Shown piece by piece: positions 23,346-34,915 of a stretch of DNA of 64,000 nt (position 1 is the stretch's first letter; the number at the start of each line of letters is the position of its first letter). Below the pieces are notes generated by a model, which was not told the DNA's origin, ran no database searches, and saw nothing but the letters and a program-made list of their open reading frames with translations. The stretch comes from Thalassia testudinum (Eukaryota; Streptophyta; Magnoliopsida; Alismatales; Hydrocharitaceae). The position numbers and the translations under genes are program-made. The stretch spans positions 73,773,501 to 73,837,500 of the forward strand of contig JAZHRO010000013.1 of NCBI GenBank assembly GCA_037157565.1. Direction: 5' to 3'.

Positions 23346-26300
23346 TGTTACGACCCGATCCCAACTCCCTACAGGATCTGAGATTGGCTTGCCTCGACTA
23401 ATCTCAACACCCAGTCAGCCAACGAGAAATAACCCAAAAGCATAAAATATTCCACAACTACACATGCAATGTAACTAAGCAGAAATAAATAAGAGACAAT
23501 AATGGAAATCAATATGAAAAGTCTCAAATATTATATGCCAAAAGCGGAAGAGAACTATAACATACATAGCCATCATAACTACAATAGAGAGAAATATAAC
23601 ATGAACAGAAATATAGCAAAAATAGTTAATACATACTAAAAGTACTCACTATTACAAAAGAGCTCTAAAACAGAAAAGGAACAACACTACGGCTGGGCTT
23701 GCTAGGCCCAGCACCCTTGGCAGCCGGTGGCGCTGGCTGCTCAACTCCCTGACCTAAACATGGTTATATAATCCGTAGTTAGCTAACGCTAAGTAGAGTG
23801 ATAGTTAAGTCGTTTACACGCACTTTAACAAAAGGATATAAGCATATAACTCATTATTCATTTCCATTTATCTCAACTAGGTGTTTCTGTTTCCATTATT
23901 CTAATAAGGATCCACAACATTTCTTAATCCTCTTGTTCCCTAAGGGAACAACCTTGATTGCAGTTTATTCCGTGATGTAAGATATACACATGGCACTCTC
24001 CCAGCCGAGAGAGCCCCCGTGATAGTCCTACACCTTGCCTACCACCCCAAGGTCACAGTCACGACGTAGCGGTGACTACGGCACGTAAGATAAGGGCATG
24101 AGTAGCTACCCCACACTGACATGCGGTCAATCGTTTCCGCTAGCAGGTACGCCTAAACGTACAACACATAACAGAACAAGGGTCTCTCCCGTCAACAATC
24201 TACGAACCCTCGTCCGACTATCTCGGTTTGCCCAGTGAGCCTAACAAGAGTCGGAGTAGGGTGGCTAGTCCTAACCCTGGGTCCCATGAGGCGGCTGACT
24301 CGCCCCTACACTAAACTAACCAAAGTCGGTGTAAGGGGCCATTCATAACCTTAGGTCTCAACTCAAGGACGACTAGCTCCCCCTACACTAAAGTGATGGT
24401 AGCTCTTCTCGGTACCACGTACACGAGGGCCAGCTCACTTTCCATGCAAAAGGGACAGTTGCTCTCCTTGGTACTGTGTACTCGAAGGCCAGCTCACTTC
24501 CCTCCTACATACGATATTCGTTCCATACACGCGAGTTCCTTTCTAGTTCCCCGTAAGGTTTGTACATAGAATTTCTCATTTCCACATCCGATTTATTGAA
24601 TGCATAACAGGAAGCTCAAGATTTCACAATCGATTATTCAGTACACCGCAGGTATTTTCATTCATGTCATGGTTTATTAAATGTGGTATAAACAGCTCAT
24701 GGTTTACTATTTTCAATAAGCATCACAACAATTTAATCATTCAATACATGCACATTCATCTCTTTTCATCCTTAGTGTTCAATTCACAACCTAGGGTTCA
24801 ATCGAATATTTCTAAAGTAGCATGCATTCATCTCTTTCAACCCTAGGATTCATCTCACAACCTAGGGCTCAATCGAATATTTCTAAAGCATGAAATTTAA
24901 TTATTAATTCTGGGATTAGAGAGAGAACCACTCTACTGGAATGCATGGGTGGAATGGGGGCTCGAATTGCAGATCCTGTCGTCTCCATAGGCCCCGTATA
25001 CTCTATTGGCTGGAGACCTATACAATTGACCAAACATATCAAACGAGTTTAAAACAGTATATGAGTGACACTAACACATAGAGAAACTCGAACGAAAACC
25101 AACGATACTTCGTTTGGGAAAAATCGACTCCGTTTGGATCCTAAACGAGCCAAAAATGCGCACACTGACTCAAATTAGATGTCTGGTACTAGACCCAGAT
25201 GTCTTAAACGACCACACAATCTCACCTTGTTTTCCAGCGGCTTCCTTAGACGTCTCAACCCCTCCACAACCGTCTGAGGGAGATCCCAGACGTCTGACAC
25301 TCCCTTCGGTCATCTAAGAGTGCAGTCAAACATCTGGCACTATCTCTAGACGTCCTAAAGCACCTCGAAGGGTGCGCCAAACGCCTTTCCCACATCCTGT
25401 ACCTGCGCATGTGCAAAGGTTTAAAAACACGACACGTAAAAAGAAGATGTACGTGCATGCAGTGCATACAGAGCATGTACCTCGGCACCTTGCAGCTGTC
25501 AGACGTCCGGCGCTAGCTCCGGACATCCTGAGGATCCTCCAGACGTCTGGATATGGTCTCAGACGTCTGATACTACGGAAAATGGTTTCGCAGTACACCC
25601 TGTGAGCTTTCTCCTCGCGCGATCCTCCTCCCGTAGGACCGCAGCAGCTCCTCCTGCGGTTGCAGGAGGTCGCGGAGCTCCTTTCTGCGAGCTCCCTCGG
25701 TCGCACCTCCGGTCACACCTCCTCTCCCGAGCTCCTCCGAGCTCCGAGCTCTCCCTCTCCCTCAACCACGCTCTCCCTCTCTCTCATCCATGCTTCTCCC
25801 TCTCTCCTCCGTCTTGAGCTTCCCTCGTTCCCCTACTCGAGGTTGCAAGCTGACAGGGAAGAGGAAGGGTTCACTGGCAGGTGGTGGAGGACGAAGGTGG
25901 AGGTGGTGGTGGAATGAAGGTGGAGGTGGTGGTGGTGTGGAGAGGTGGTGTTTTTTTAAAGGGAGAGGGTTAGGGTTGGTGAGGGGAGGTGTGTGTGCGT
26001 GGGTGTGTGTGTAGGGGTGTGTTATTTGGGAAGAGAGTGAAAATTGCATAATCTCCCCTGGAGAACCTTTTTCTTCCTGCAAGGTCCACACACCTAAACC
26101 AAGGGGGTTTAAGATTACACTCACGCCCCTATCTTTTCAGAAAACTTCGAACGACCCTTGGGAAGGGTCATTTCAAGTATTAATGAGACTTCCCATATAA
26201 GCATGGGAATCGGTATGCAACCACAAAAAAGAAAAAGAACTTTTACGTAAACGATTTTACAAACGTTCTATTATATAATTATTCATGCAAAGACCCTTTA

Positions 26301-26444
26301 AAATTACTCCATTTATACATATATCCGCCACTTATCTTAATTAACAACACTAGGAATTAACTACTTTACACCTAAAACATATAAAATTTTTTACAAAGTA
26401 CCTAGTGTGAAGATGTAAGAAAAGTGAAATATAGGGGCATAACA
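23346..26444 (+). mobile_element. Gypsy-like LTR repeat, copy 2, with both ends visible
   Basis: The copy starts TGTTACGACCCGAT and ends ATAGGGGCATAACA. The reverse complement of the end, TGTTATGCCCCTAT, closely matches the start, as expected of LTR termini. The body is collinear with 1734-4310. There is no PBS or coding sequence next to it, so it is most simply a solo LTR of about 3.1 kb. The five flanking bases do not match (AGTAT and AGAAC), so either a boundary is off or the duplication has decayed. A (GGTGGT)n-like stretch lies at about 25876-25945. Confidence 0.6.
25176..25569. repeat. 20-bp-spaced CAGACGTCTG-type array, in LTR copy 2
   Basis: Copies of the 10-bp palindrome start at 25176 and 25196; at 25247, 25267, 25287, 25307, 25327 and 25347; and at 25500, 25520, 25540 and 25560. 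Within each group every step is exactly 20 bp. The palindrome is degenerate (TAGATGTCTG to CAGACGTCTG) and the 10-bp spacers are unrelated to each other, so spacing is better kept than sequence. This is the cleanest of the four arrays. Confidence 0.85.
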
Positions 26445-26674
26445 AGAACACTAATTTATTTTAATTCCTAAACTATTAGTTTCTAATGCATTAATAGGGG
26501 GGAAATTTTGTAGGCCAAATATACTTTCAAAGGGAATTGATGCTGATGTTGAGAATGCAAGAGCAATTAGGTAACACCAAATTTTTAGAGGGGCATTTAG
26601 AACATGTAGGAAGCACACAAGCAAGAATGTATCATCAAGCTACATTCAACAATCTCGCCAAGCTCAATCTCAAT

Positions 26675-27480
26675 TGTTGGTGCAAGGATACAACGATCAT
26701 TAATTTTAATGATAACAAAATACTTTTTATTTGACATTTGCATCTGAGTTATAGATTTCAAGATAAAATGCAAATGAAAGCAAGTGTCAGGAGTTCAAGC
26801 TCACACCCATGGCGGATTGAAAGAGCTTGATGGAGGAGAAAAGGAGATGGAGCTTTGCGTAGAGCGAAAGCGTGAAGAAAAAAGAGATGAACAATAACAA
26901 AGAAGTCTTTTAGTTAATGTATTTGTAATTGTAGTTATTTTTGCTCTTTATGTTTCCTTAGAAATATATTGTAAAGAGCCCAATAGTACATCACTTTAGT
27001 CCTAGGAACATCCTTCCATCTCTAGGACATTAGATAAACTCAGAAAATCAAAATAAGCTTCAGTCAACCTGATCAAACATCCAATATGAACATCAGACGT
27101 CTGATATGTGCCCTTAAGTTGTCAGATATTTGACCCAGACGTCCAATTATCTAGGCTTCAATTTAACAATCTGTGCCTTTCTAGTTAGACGTCCTGTATT
27201 AGTTCCAGACATCCTATAAGACATCTAAGGACATTAACAAACATCCAATAATAGGACCGTTGTACTGTCAGAGTAGAATCTTCGAGGATCACCGTAGGAT
27301 TTTTTTATTATTACCTTCAGACATCCGTAGTTCCATCCAGACATTTGATAAAGAGACTAATAGGTCCACTTTAGTGGACTAAACTTAAGCCTAAGTGCAT
27401 TACCATTGATACGAATTTAAAGTATACATTACATTGATGAAATTATTTAAGCTTGTGAATTATCATTCTTATACTTTTAT
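26675..27480 (+). mobile_element. Partial Copia-like LTR with 20-bp-spaced array
   Basis: The stretch starts TGTTGGTGCAAGGATACAAC and is collinear with 60454 onward, sharing an AATGATAACAAAA block and a CCCATGGCGGATTG block. It carries palindrome sites at 27074, 27094, 27116, 27136 (steps 20, 22, 20), 27186, 27206, 27218, 27238 (20, 12, 20), and 27318 and 27338 (20). The later part of the LTR is missing or unrecognisable after about 27480. The Copia assignment rests on resemblance of the start to SIRE-type LTRs and is tentative. Confidence 0.55.
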
Positions 27481-27825
27481 TGAATGGAGGTGCGCCCATT
27501 ATATTCATGTATTAATATATTTACATATATATGTTTTGCAAGAATAAATTAGGCATATCAATTTTGACATCTTGGATTTTTAATAGAAAAGGAAAAGAAG
27601 AAAGAGACTCAAATCTTCATTTTTGGAACCTAGGATTACCTCCCATAATAACTTCTTTCCATCAGAGATCTTCCTTATTTGAACCACAAATACCCACCAC
27701 TCTCTCTTATTTCCATGCATGCATGTTTCCCTTCCTTATTTCCCTCAGTCTCTCTCTCCAATAATTCCTCTCATTCACTAATGCTCTCCCTTTTTGTTTC
27801 TCTTTATAACAGGCAGGGGACGGTG

Positions 27826-29102
27826 AAAAGTGCAAGAATGTATGAAAACTCATATCAAGGAAAGGTTTCAACAAAAAAATCACATATCTAAAAAAAAAAA
27901 AACTGAGTAGAGGAGAGAAACTTTTTGTGGGATATACAAAATAAGAGGAGAAAAAGAGCAAAATGACAAAATAAGAGCACAAAATGAAAAAGAAAGAGAT
28001 AGTCATTAGTAAGAGATTAAGGGATTAATCAAAGTTCTAGACTACATTGAGAAAAGTAAAGAGAAAGTGCTAAAGAGACACAAAAAGATTAGTAAGAACG
28101 CTGACCTTAGGCCTTTTTGGCCAGACTCTTAGTACTCGCTAAGATTTGGATATTCTCAAGAGGTTGAGGAAAATGCAAAGCTTAAGTATTAGGTCTAAAG
28201 CTTAGGGAGTATTCGGCCTCGTTAACTGACCTTCGATTTGCGAGACTTGGTAACCTAAGCATCCCAATCCACACACAGTCTGGTTTAGTGCGCATAATAA
28301 TCAAAATCACGTAAAAAGCATTTTTATATTCTAAAAATGTTGCCTAAATTAGGAGGGCCCATCAACATAGGTTGATTTGGACGAGTTCCCGACGTGGAGA
28401 GGTGGGAAATTCCCCTCGAAGCTGCGTAACAATATATCGTCTCTTCGGTGCTTGTCTCTTAGGATTTTTTCATATCCTACCAGGGGCATGTAAGCACTCT
28501 GCTGGTTCAGATACCATGGATGGCATTTTCACAAAATGTCAATCGCTAGGGTCTGGATTCGTCCATGGAACGCCATAAGCGGGATTATCTCGAAAATCAG
28601 GGTTCTGGGGGTTACCATGGGCAGTGCTATCACGAAGCATCGATTGCCAGGGACCTTTGAGGATTGATGATGGGGACGAGGAATCCGATACAGACCGTGT
28701 TGAGAAGCCAATCCGAAGCTAGAAATAAAAAGAAAAGAGAGAGAAAACTCTCCAAATAAATAAATCCTCTATCTCTCTCTTACAAAAACGCACTGCAAAC
28801 TGAACCAAGGCTAAAATATGTCTCAACTATGGGTGCTTTAACCATGGAGTCTAATGAACCTTAGGGTAGTTCCTGTGGGCCTTAAAAACCTTTGCAGAGG
28901 ACTGAGGCTAAAACTGGTTAGGTCTGGATCTTGGTTGGTACTAGAGTACCTTTAAGCCCATTGTCGGCATTCTGACCTAATCACAGAGAAAAAAAGACAA
29001 AAAAGCACTTATAATAATTGGTGAAGGAAACTCGTGGTCTAGAACAGAAGTTAAAACCTTGAAATTTTTCTAAGGGACTAGTAAAAGCTAGGCATGGGAG
29101 CA
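27826..29102 (+). mobile_element. Athila-family internal 3' region (plus orientation)
   Basis: This is the inverted counterpart of 39463 to about 40060, the stretch after integrase in the minus-strand element: both hold a GTGCAAxAxxTATGAAAACTC block, a TCTTTTTGGTCAGACTCTTAGTA-like block and an AGTATTCGGCC block. It runs straight into the LTR start at 29103, with a purine-rich GGCATGGGAGCA just before it as the possible polypurine tract. Pol is missing; the copy is cut at about 27826. Confidence 0.65.
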
Positions 29103-32036
29103 TGATGAAAACCTCATCATGAACCCTAACGAGCTTACTTTGATCTAATAAAATGAACAAAAGCTCTTACATAACCTAAAGGAAGGTCTAATTTAGGGGA
29201 TTACTGATCTAAAAAGAATACATAAAATAAAAGGTAAAACTGTAATTTTACCATTGCAGTGCATCAACAGGATTTCTCAGGGTCTAGACATTGGTCAATT
29301 GGGCTTAATAAGAGAAAAAGTAGGATGGTTCAGTCAGAAGAGGGTTATTGTAAGATTTAAGAATTAAATGACATTCTGTAACTTTAAAACAAACCCACTT
29401 TAATTCACAAGGTTTCAGGCAGGATAAACATCAACTAAACCCTTTAAAATTCATGAAAAAATATCCTCTATGATTTATAACCTTCAATTTGACCTTTGGA
29501 ACCTGTTTTGACCTAGATTGGGGACCAAGCCTAATATTTGACCTAATTTAGGTTTTTATGCAAAATGTCTTGCCAACGTGGTCAAACCTGAAATCCAACT
29601 TCACATTTGGATTCCTTATGCCGAAATTAGGTTTGTACCAAAATTTGGATCTAAGAGAAGGTTATTTTAACCTACTTTGCAAAATGGTCCACTCAATTAC
29701 ATTCTGGCCCTTAACTTTTGAAAACCCTTACAAATATCCCCTTAACTTTTCGTCACTTTCTTCATTGTGGTCCCTCTACCATTGCATCATGGACCCATGC
29801 CGCCGGGGACTTTGCGAGAAGGTTTTCTCCTTGTTTCCGTGGGGAGCTGCTCCTAGATTTGAAAGGGGAGTCCTCTGCGAAGCCCCCTACCGCATGAGCA
29901 GCTCCCTATGTCCTGAATTGCCCCATACCTCTCGTGTGAATGCTCGAGAGGTATGGGTTCCCCTCCGGCCATGCCTCTGACGATGACTTTTTGGCCGCCT
30001 CCTTGTGAATAACCTCCTGCCCGTGCCTATTTAAGAAAGCCTAGATCATTCCGCACCTCCGAAGCCAATTTTGGCCAAAGATAACCCCCAAATTTCATCT
30101 CCTCCTCCTCCGGCCATTTGCCCGCAGGCTCTGACGACTCTACCTCCCTCTTCTCATCGCTCTGCCACCATACCAGTGGCAGAGCCATCTCCGCCTCATT
30201 CCTTCGCATCGCGCCGTACCTGCACGAGGATCTCTGACCTCCTCGTCATCATCGCCTCTCCATCTCAGGGTCTTCATCTCCGGCGACGGCAAACATTCGC
30301 TGCTCGCCCTTCGCCTCCCCCCTTCGCTCCAAGTCCCTCAGTTAAGTTCCTCTCTCCCTACCTTCTATTTTCCCTCATTTTATTTCACAAACCACCCCTC
30401 GACTACCACTGTCCACCCTCATCTTCTCTACCTCCAACCAGACCACCGGCGAGATGCCCTCGCCAATCACCTCATAAGCTCCGCCATGACTCACTGATCA
30501 TAACCCCTCTTCCCATTCACTGCCACATGTTCCCAACACGCCCCGCGAAAACACCCATCTTCACAGCCACAGGGTGACCTAGGCACGCACACCCAGGCCA
30601 CCCTACACCACGCCGACCACTGGTCCAGCTTCTCTGTGTCACGGCGAAGCTTCCTGAGTGATCTGATAAGGCCGTGAGGTTGTTTTCTTGTTGATAGGCA
30701 TAGGGCCTTGATCGCCATTGGAGCAAGCTTGAAGAAGCTTGCAAGCTTCATCTTCGGCTCCAGGCATTAGGATTCCAGGTCCCTGACATGTGGGCACCCC
30801 TCATGAACAAATCACGCCCAGCAATTGGAGGCCAAGGCGTCTGCTGCCTCTGCGATTGAGTGACGACCTACTGCGGGCACGCGCGAGAAGCAGGTGGGTC
30901 TTTTAGTCCCACCTCGGGCGTTTTCGAGCGGGCGGTGTGGAATAAATTGTAATTGTATCAGGGGCTTATCGCCTCCTGACACGGGGTGAGGTCCCACTCT
31001 CCTCCCAACGCCTTGTCCGCGATTCACTACTCCGCGGACTTGGTAGCCTGGCCCGATTACCTGTGCATACCTCGTGCACCACCCACATCGGTGCACCTAG
31101 TCCCGAGCGCGCTAACCCGACCTGTTTACCCGAGATGGCTCTGGGAGAGCGAGCCTAAGAGCGAAAAAGAGAGAGAGACGTAGGGAGGGTAGGGGGTAGG
31201 TTTTGCTTCTCTATGTTGTGTAGGGAAGAAAGAGGAGGAGGAAGCAGCTGCAGGGAAGAGGAAGAGAAGAGAAAAAGAAGCTGCGGAAGGAAGCTGAAGG
31301 CAGGAGTAGCTAAGGGAGAAGAAGATGCTGCTGAAGAGGAAGAGTTGAAGTTAGGAGCGGCAAAGAAAAAGGAGAAGGAAGGACTTAGTAGCAGAAATCA
31401 GAAAAAGAGAAGGAAGAAAGAAGAAGGAGCTGCTGAAGAAGAAGAAGGACTTGAAGGCAGAAGAAGCAGAGGCTGAAGAAGAAGGAAGGAGACTACAGAG
31501 GCCAAAGAAGAAGAAGCTGAAGACGCAACCCAAGCAAGGCACAGAAAGGAAGAGGAAGAAGGAACTGCAGTAGAGAAAGAAGAAGAAGAAGCCAAAGAAG
31601 GCTGAAGGAGGAAAGCCAAGAGAAGAAGAGGAAGAAGATAGAAGATCACTATAGCAATTGCCAAATAAGCCGTCTGATTCACAGAATAAGACGTCTGAGA
31701 AAAGAAAGACAGAGACAGAAAGAAGGAAACGGGTGTGGCCAAGAAGAGAAAGAAAAGCAAGAAAGAGAAGAAGGGAGAAGCCATTCAATTTCCTCTTCCA
31801 TTGCTATTTTCTTTTTAGTTTTCTTATACATGAACTTTTACTTATATATTTGTTAAAAATCATATTTTGAGAATTGTGATTTATGTTTCTAGAATACCAA
31901 TTTGCTCCCTGAGTTCGACTTCGGAAGTTTTGAATTTCTAGTAATAATATTGATAATCATTTTTGTGGTGATTTCAAATATACTACAGCGAATTTCTTTT
32001 TAAAAAACACGATTTCATCGCGAAACTCGACTATCA
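29103..32036 (+). mobile_element. Athila-family LTR, arm A of the tail-to-tail pair
   Basis: The LTR begins TGATGAAAACC and ends CTATCA, and is followed after five T by a primer-binding site. A TATA-like CCTATTTAAG at about 30027 marks the promoter. The LTR carries a long G/A-rich tract at 31212-31660 and a CAGACGTCTG-like pair at 31667 and 31688. It is an inverted copy of 32119-34915, at perhaps 80 percent identity by eye, and of the same family as 46928-49672. Apparent open frames such as 30071-30577 come from biased composition. Confidence 0.8.
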
Positions 32037-32041
32037 TTTTT

Positions 32042-32059
32042 TGGTGCCGTTCCTGGGGA
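32042..32059 (+). other. Primer-binding site complementary to tRNA-Asp
   Basis: TGGTGCCGTTCCTGGGGA starts six bases after the LTR end. It matches, with a few changes, the complement of the 3' end of plant tRNA-Asp, the known primer of Athila-type elements. It fixes arm A as plus-oriented. Confidence 0.8.
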
Positions 32060-32113
32060 GTATTCCCGCCTGTCACGCGAGCGACCCTGGTTCGATCCCC
32101 AGCAACGACGCCA
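32058..32113 (+). pseudogene. tRNA-Asp(GTC) 3' fragment with CCA, embedded between two LTRs
   Basis: The 56 bases run from GAGTATTCCC (D-arm side) through CCTGTCACGC (anticodon loop with GTC), the variable region, GGTTCGATCCCC (T-arm) and CAACGACG, ending in CCA. The 5' part of the tRNA, about 19 bases, is missing. Nuclear tRNA genes do not encode CCA, so the copy came from a mature tRNA or by extension of the primer-binding site. The last 18 bases are the primer-binding site of arm B on the minus strand; the other 38 have no normal place in a retrotransposon. It overlaps the arm A site by GA. Confidence 0.85.
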
Positions 32114-32118
32114 AAAAA

Positions 32119-34915
32119 TGATAGTGGGTAGTTCGCAGTTTAAAAAGATATTCGTTGTAGTATATTTGAAATCACCGCGAAAAACGATTATCAATTTTAT
32201 TACTCGAAATTCAAAAACTTCTGAGGTCGAACTCAAGGAGCAAATTGGAATTTCAAAAGCAAAATCACAATCTCAAATTTTACTTGAAAGATGTTTAATA
32301 ATAATGCAAGTTATATGAATGCTAGAGCTCTTTTCTTCCTTCTTCTCTTCTCTCTTTCATTGTCTTTGCTTTCTTTCTTCCTTCTCTTCTTTCTCTGTCT
32401 TTCCTTTCTCAGACGTCTTAACTGACGACTGCTACAATGCTTCCTTTTCTTTTCTTCTTCACTTGGCTTTCCTCCTTGGCTTCTTCTTCTTCTCTTCTTG
32501 AGCTGCTGCGCCTCCTCCTTGCTTTCTTCTTCTTCTGCGGCTCCTTCTTCCTTCTGTTCTCTCTTTCTCTGTGGCTTCCTTCTTCTGTTCTTTCTTCTTC
32601 TTTTTTCTTCTACTCCTGCTTCTCTTTGCCTTTGCTTTCTCTCTTCCTTTCTCTACGGCTGCCTCTCTGCTGTGCCTCTTCCTTCCTCTTCTTCCTTCTT
32701 CCGCTCTTGCTTCACCTTTCTTCTGCCCTTGCTTTGTCCTTGGCTTCTTCTTCTTCTTTCTTCTGCTGCTGCGCCTCTTCCTTCTTCTTCCCTACGCACA
32801 CACAGGAGCAAAACCTTGTCCCTACCCTCCCCCGTGAACTCTCTCTATTTCGCTCTTAGGCTCGCTCTCCCAGAGCCATCTCAGGTAAACGGGTCGGGTC
32901 AGCGTGCCCGGGACCAGGCACACTCGCGTGGGTGGTGCGCGAGGAGTGCACGGGTAGTCGAGTCAGGCAGTCAGGTCTGCGGAGGTGTGGGTCGCGGATG
33001 AGGCGTGGTAGGCAAGGGGACCTCACCCCGTGTCAGGAGGCGATCAGCCAATAACACAAAAACAATTTAAACAACGCGCCTTACTCCTGAGTTTATGAGG
33101 TGGGACTTTCTTCGCTTGCGCCTGCAGGGATTTCTCGCCTAATTGGGGCAGCAAGGCTCCTTACAGAGCCACTCACTTGGCTGGAGACGTGCACGCACTC
33201 GTCGCGCATCACCTGGGCTTGTTTGCCTGGAGTGCAGCAACCTGGGGTGAATCTTGCAAGCAAGCTTGCTTCGTGCGTCAATGGCGGAACGGGAGCCTAA
33301 CATGAAACACACAAGTACGGCCTTGCGGCCCCATTAAAACACCTGAGGGGTTTCGCCGTGTCAAGGCGAAGGTGAGACAGTGGGTGGCTGGCTGCAGGGC
33401 AGCCTAGGCGTGCGTGCCTAGGTCATCTTGTGACCATGGTGATGGGTATGTTCGGGGGAAGAATGTGGGACGTGTGGCGATCGATGGAGATGGGGGAAAT
33501 GATCAGTGGAAGGTGGCGAAGCTTCTGAGGGGTTTGGTGAAGTGGATGGGTGCGTGGAGTGACGGGAGCACCTCGCCGGTAGTCTGGTCGGAGGTGGAGA
33601 AGATGAGGGTGGACAGTGGCAGTCGAGGGGTTGTTTGTGAAATAAAATGAGGGAAAATAGAAGGTAGGGAGAGAGGAACTTAACTGAGGGACTTGGAGCG
33701 AAGGGGGGAGGCGGAGGGCGAGCGGCGCGTATTGGCCGTTGCCAGAGACGAAGAACCTGAGATGGAGAGGCGGCGAAGACGAGGAGGTCAGAGAGCCTCG
33801 CGCGGGTACGACGCGATGCGGAGGAGTGAGGCGAAGATGGCTTTGCCACTGGTACAGTGGCAGAGCGACGAGAAGAGGGAGGGAGAGTCGCCGGAGCCTG
33901 CGGGAAGATGGCCGGAGGAGGAGACGGAATTGGGGGGATTTCTTCGGCCAAATCAGCTTAGGAGGTGCGGAATGATCTGGGTTTCCTTAAATAGGCATGG
34001 GTAGGAGGTTATTCGCAAAGGGGGCAGCCAAAAGCCGTCGCTGGAGGCATGGCTGGAGTGAGACCTATACCTCTTGAGCATTCGCACAAGTGGTATGGGG
34101 CGATTCAGGATATGGGGAGCTGCTCATACAGTAGGGGGCTTCGCAGAGGACCCCCTTTTCAAATCTAGGAGCAGCTCCCCATGGAAACGAGGAGAAAACC
34201 TTCTCCCAAAGTCGTTGGCAATATGGATCCCTACTGTAATGGTAGAGGGGCCAAAATGAAGAAAGTGATAAAAAGTTGAGGGGGTATTTGCAAGGATTTT
34301 CAAAAGTTAAGGGCTAGAATGTAATTGGGTGGACCATTTTGCAAAGTAGGACAAGATTACCTTTCCTTAGATCCAAATTTTTGTACAAACCTAATTTAGA
34401 CCTAAGGAATCCAATGTTGAAGTTTGATTTTAGGTTTGACCTCGTTTGAGTAGACATTTTACACAAAAACCTAAATTAGGTCAAATATTAGGCTTGGTCC
34501 CCAATGTTGGTCAAAATAGGTTCCAAAGGTCAAATTGAAGGTTCTAAACCCTAGAGGATATTTTTTTATGAATTTTAGAGGATTTAGTTGATTTTTATCC
34601 TGGAACCTTGTGAATTAAAGTGGGTTTGTTTTAGGGTTACAGAATGTCATTTAATTCTTAAATCTCACAATAACCTTCTTCTGACTGAACTATCTCACTT
34701 TTTCTCTTATTAAGCCCAATTGACCTATGTCTAGACTCTGAGAAATCCCGTTGATGCACTACAATGGTAAAATTACAGTTTTACCATTTATTTTATATAT
34801 TCTTTTCAGATCAGTAATGCCCTGAATTAAACCTTCCTTTAGGTTATGTAGGAGCTTTTGTTCATTTTATTAGATCAAGGTAAGCTAGTTAGGGTTCATG
34901 ATGAGGTTCTCATCA
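32119..34915 (-). mobile_element. Athila-family LTR, arm B of the tail-to-tail pair
   Basis: Read on the minus strand the LTR starts TGATGAGAACC (34915) and ends CTATCA (32119), with a C/T-rich tract at 32319-32800 (plus strand), a TATA-like CCTATTTAAGG near 33995, and a U3 closely parallel to arm A. The two arms face each other across only 82 bases and make a 5.8-kb imperfect palindrome. No internal Athila sequence follows at 34916. Open frames such as 33418-33951 mirror those of arm A and are not genes. Confidence 0.8.

Noticed and set aside
25176..25569. CRISPR-like array for the regularly spaced repeats
   Set aside because: The repeats are 10-bp degenerate palindromes with 10-bp spacers in a plant LTR; CRISPR repeats and spacers are longer, near-identical and prokaryotic.
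23341..26449. A complete solo LTR with target duplication
   Set aside because: The ends look right, but the flanking bases AGTAT and AGAAC do not match, so only the LTR-like repeat is claimed.
30071..30577. 168-codon Pro/Ser-rich frame, mirrored by 33418-33951 on the minus strand
   Set aside because: Both are the same place in inverted copies of an LTR. The similarity comes from repeat copying, and no protein family fits.
31351..31788. Ser/Leu/Phe-rich frames on the minus strand, and similar ones at 32437-33001 on the plus strand
   Set aside because: They are translations of the purine/pyrimidine tracts of the LTR arms; low complexity in all frames.
32058..32113. A functional tRNA-Asp gene
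   Set aside because: The 5' part of the tRNA is absent, no acceptor stem can form, and the copy ends in CCA, which nuclear tRNA genes lack.
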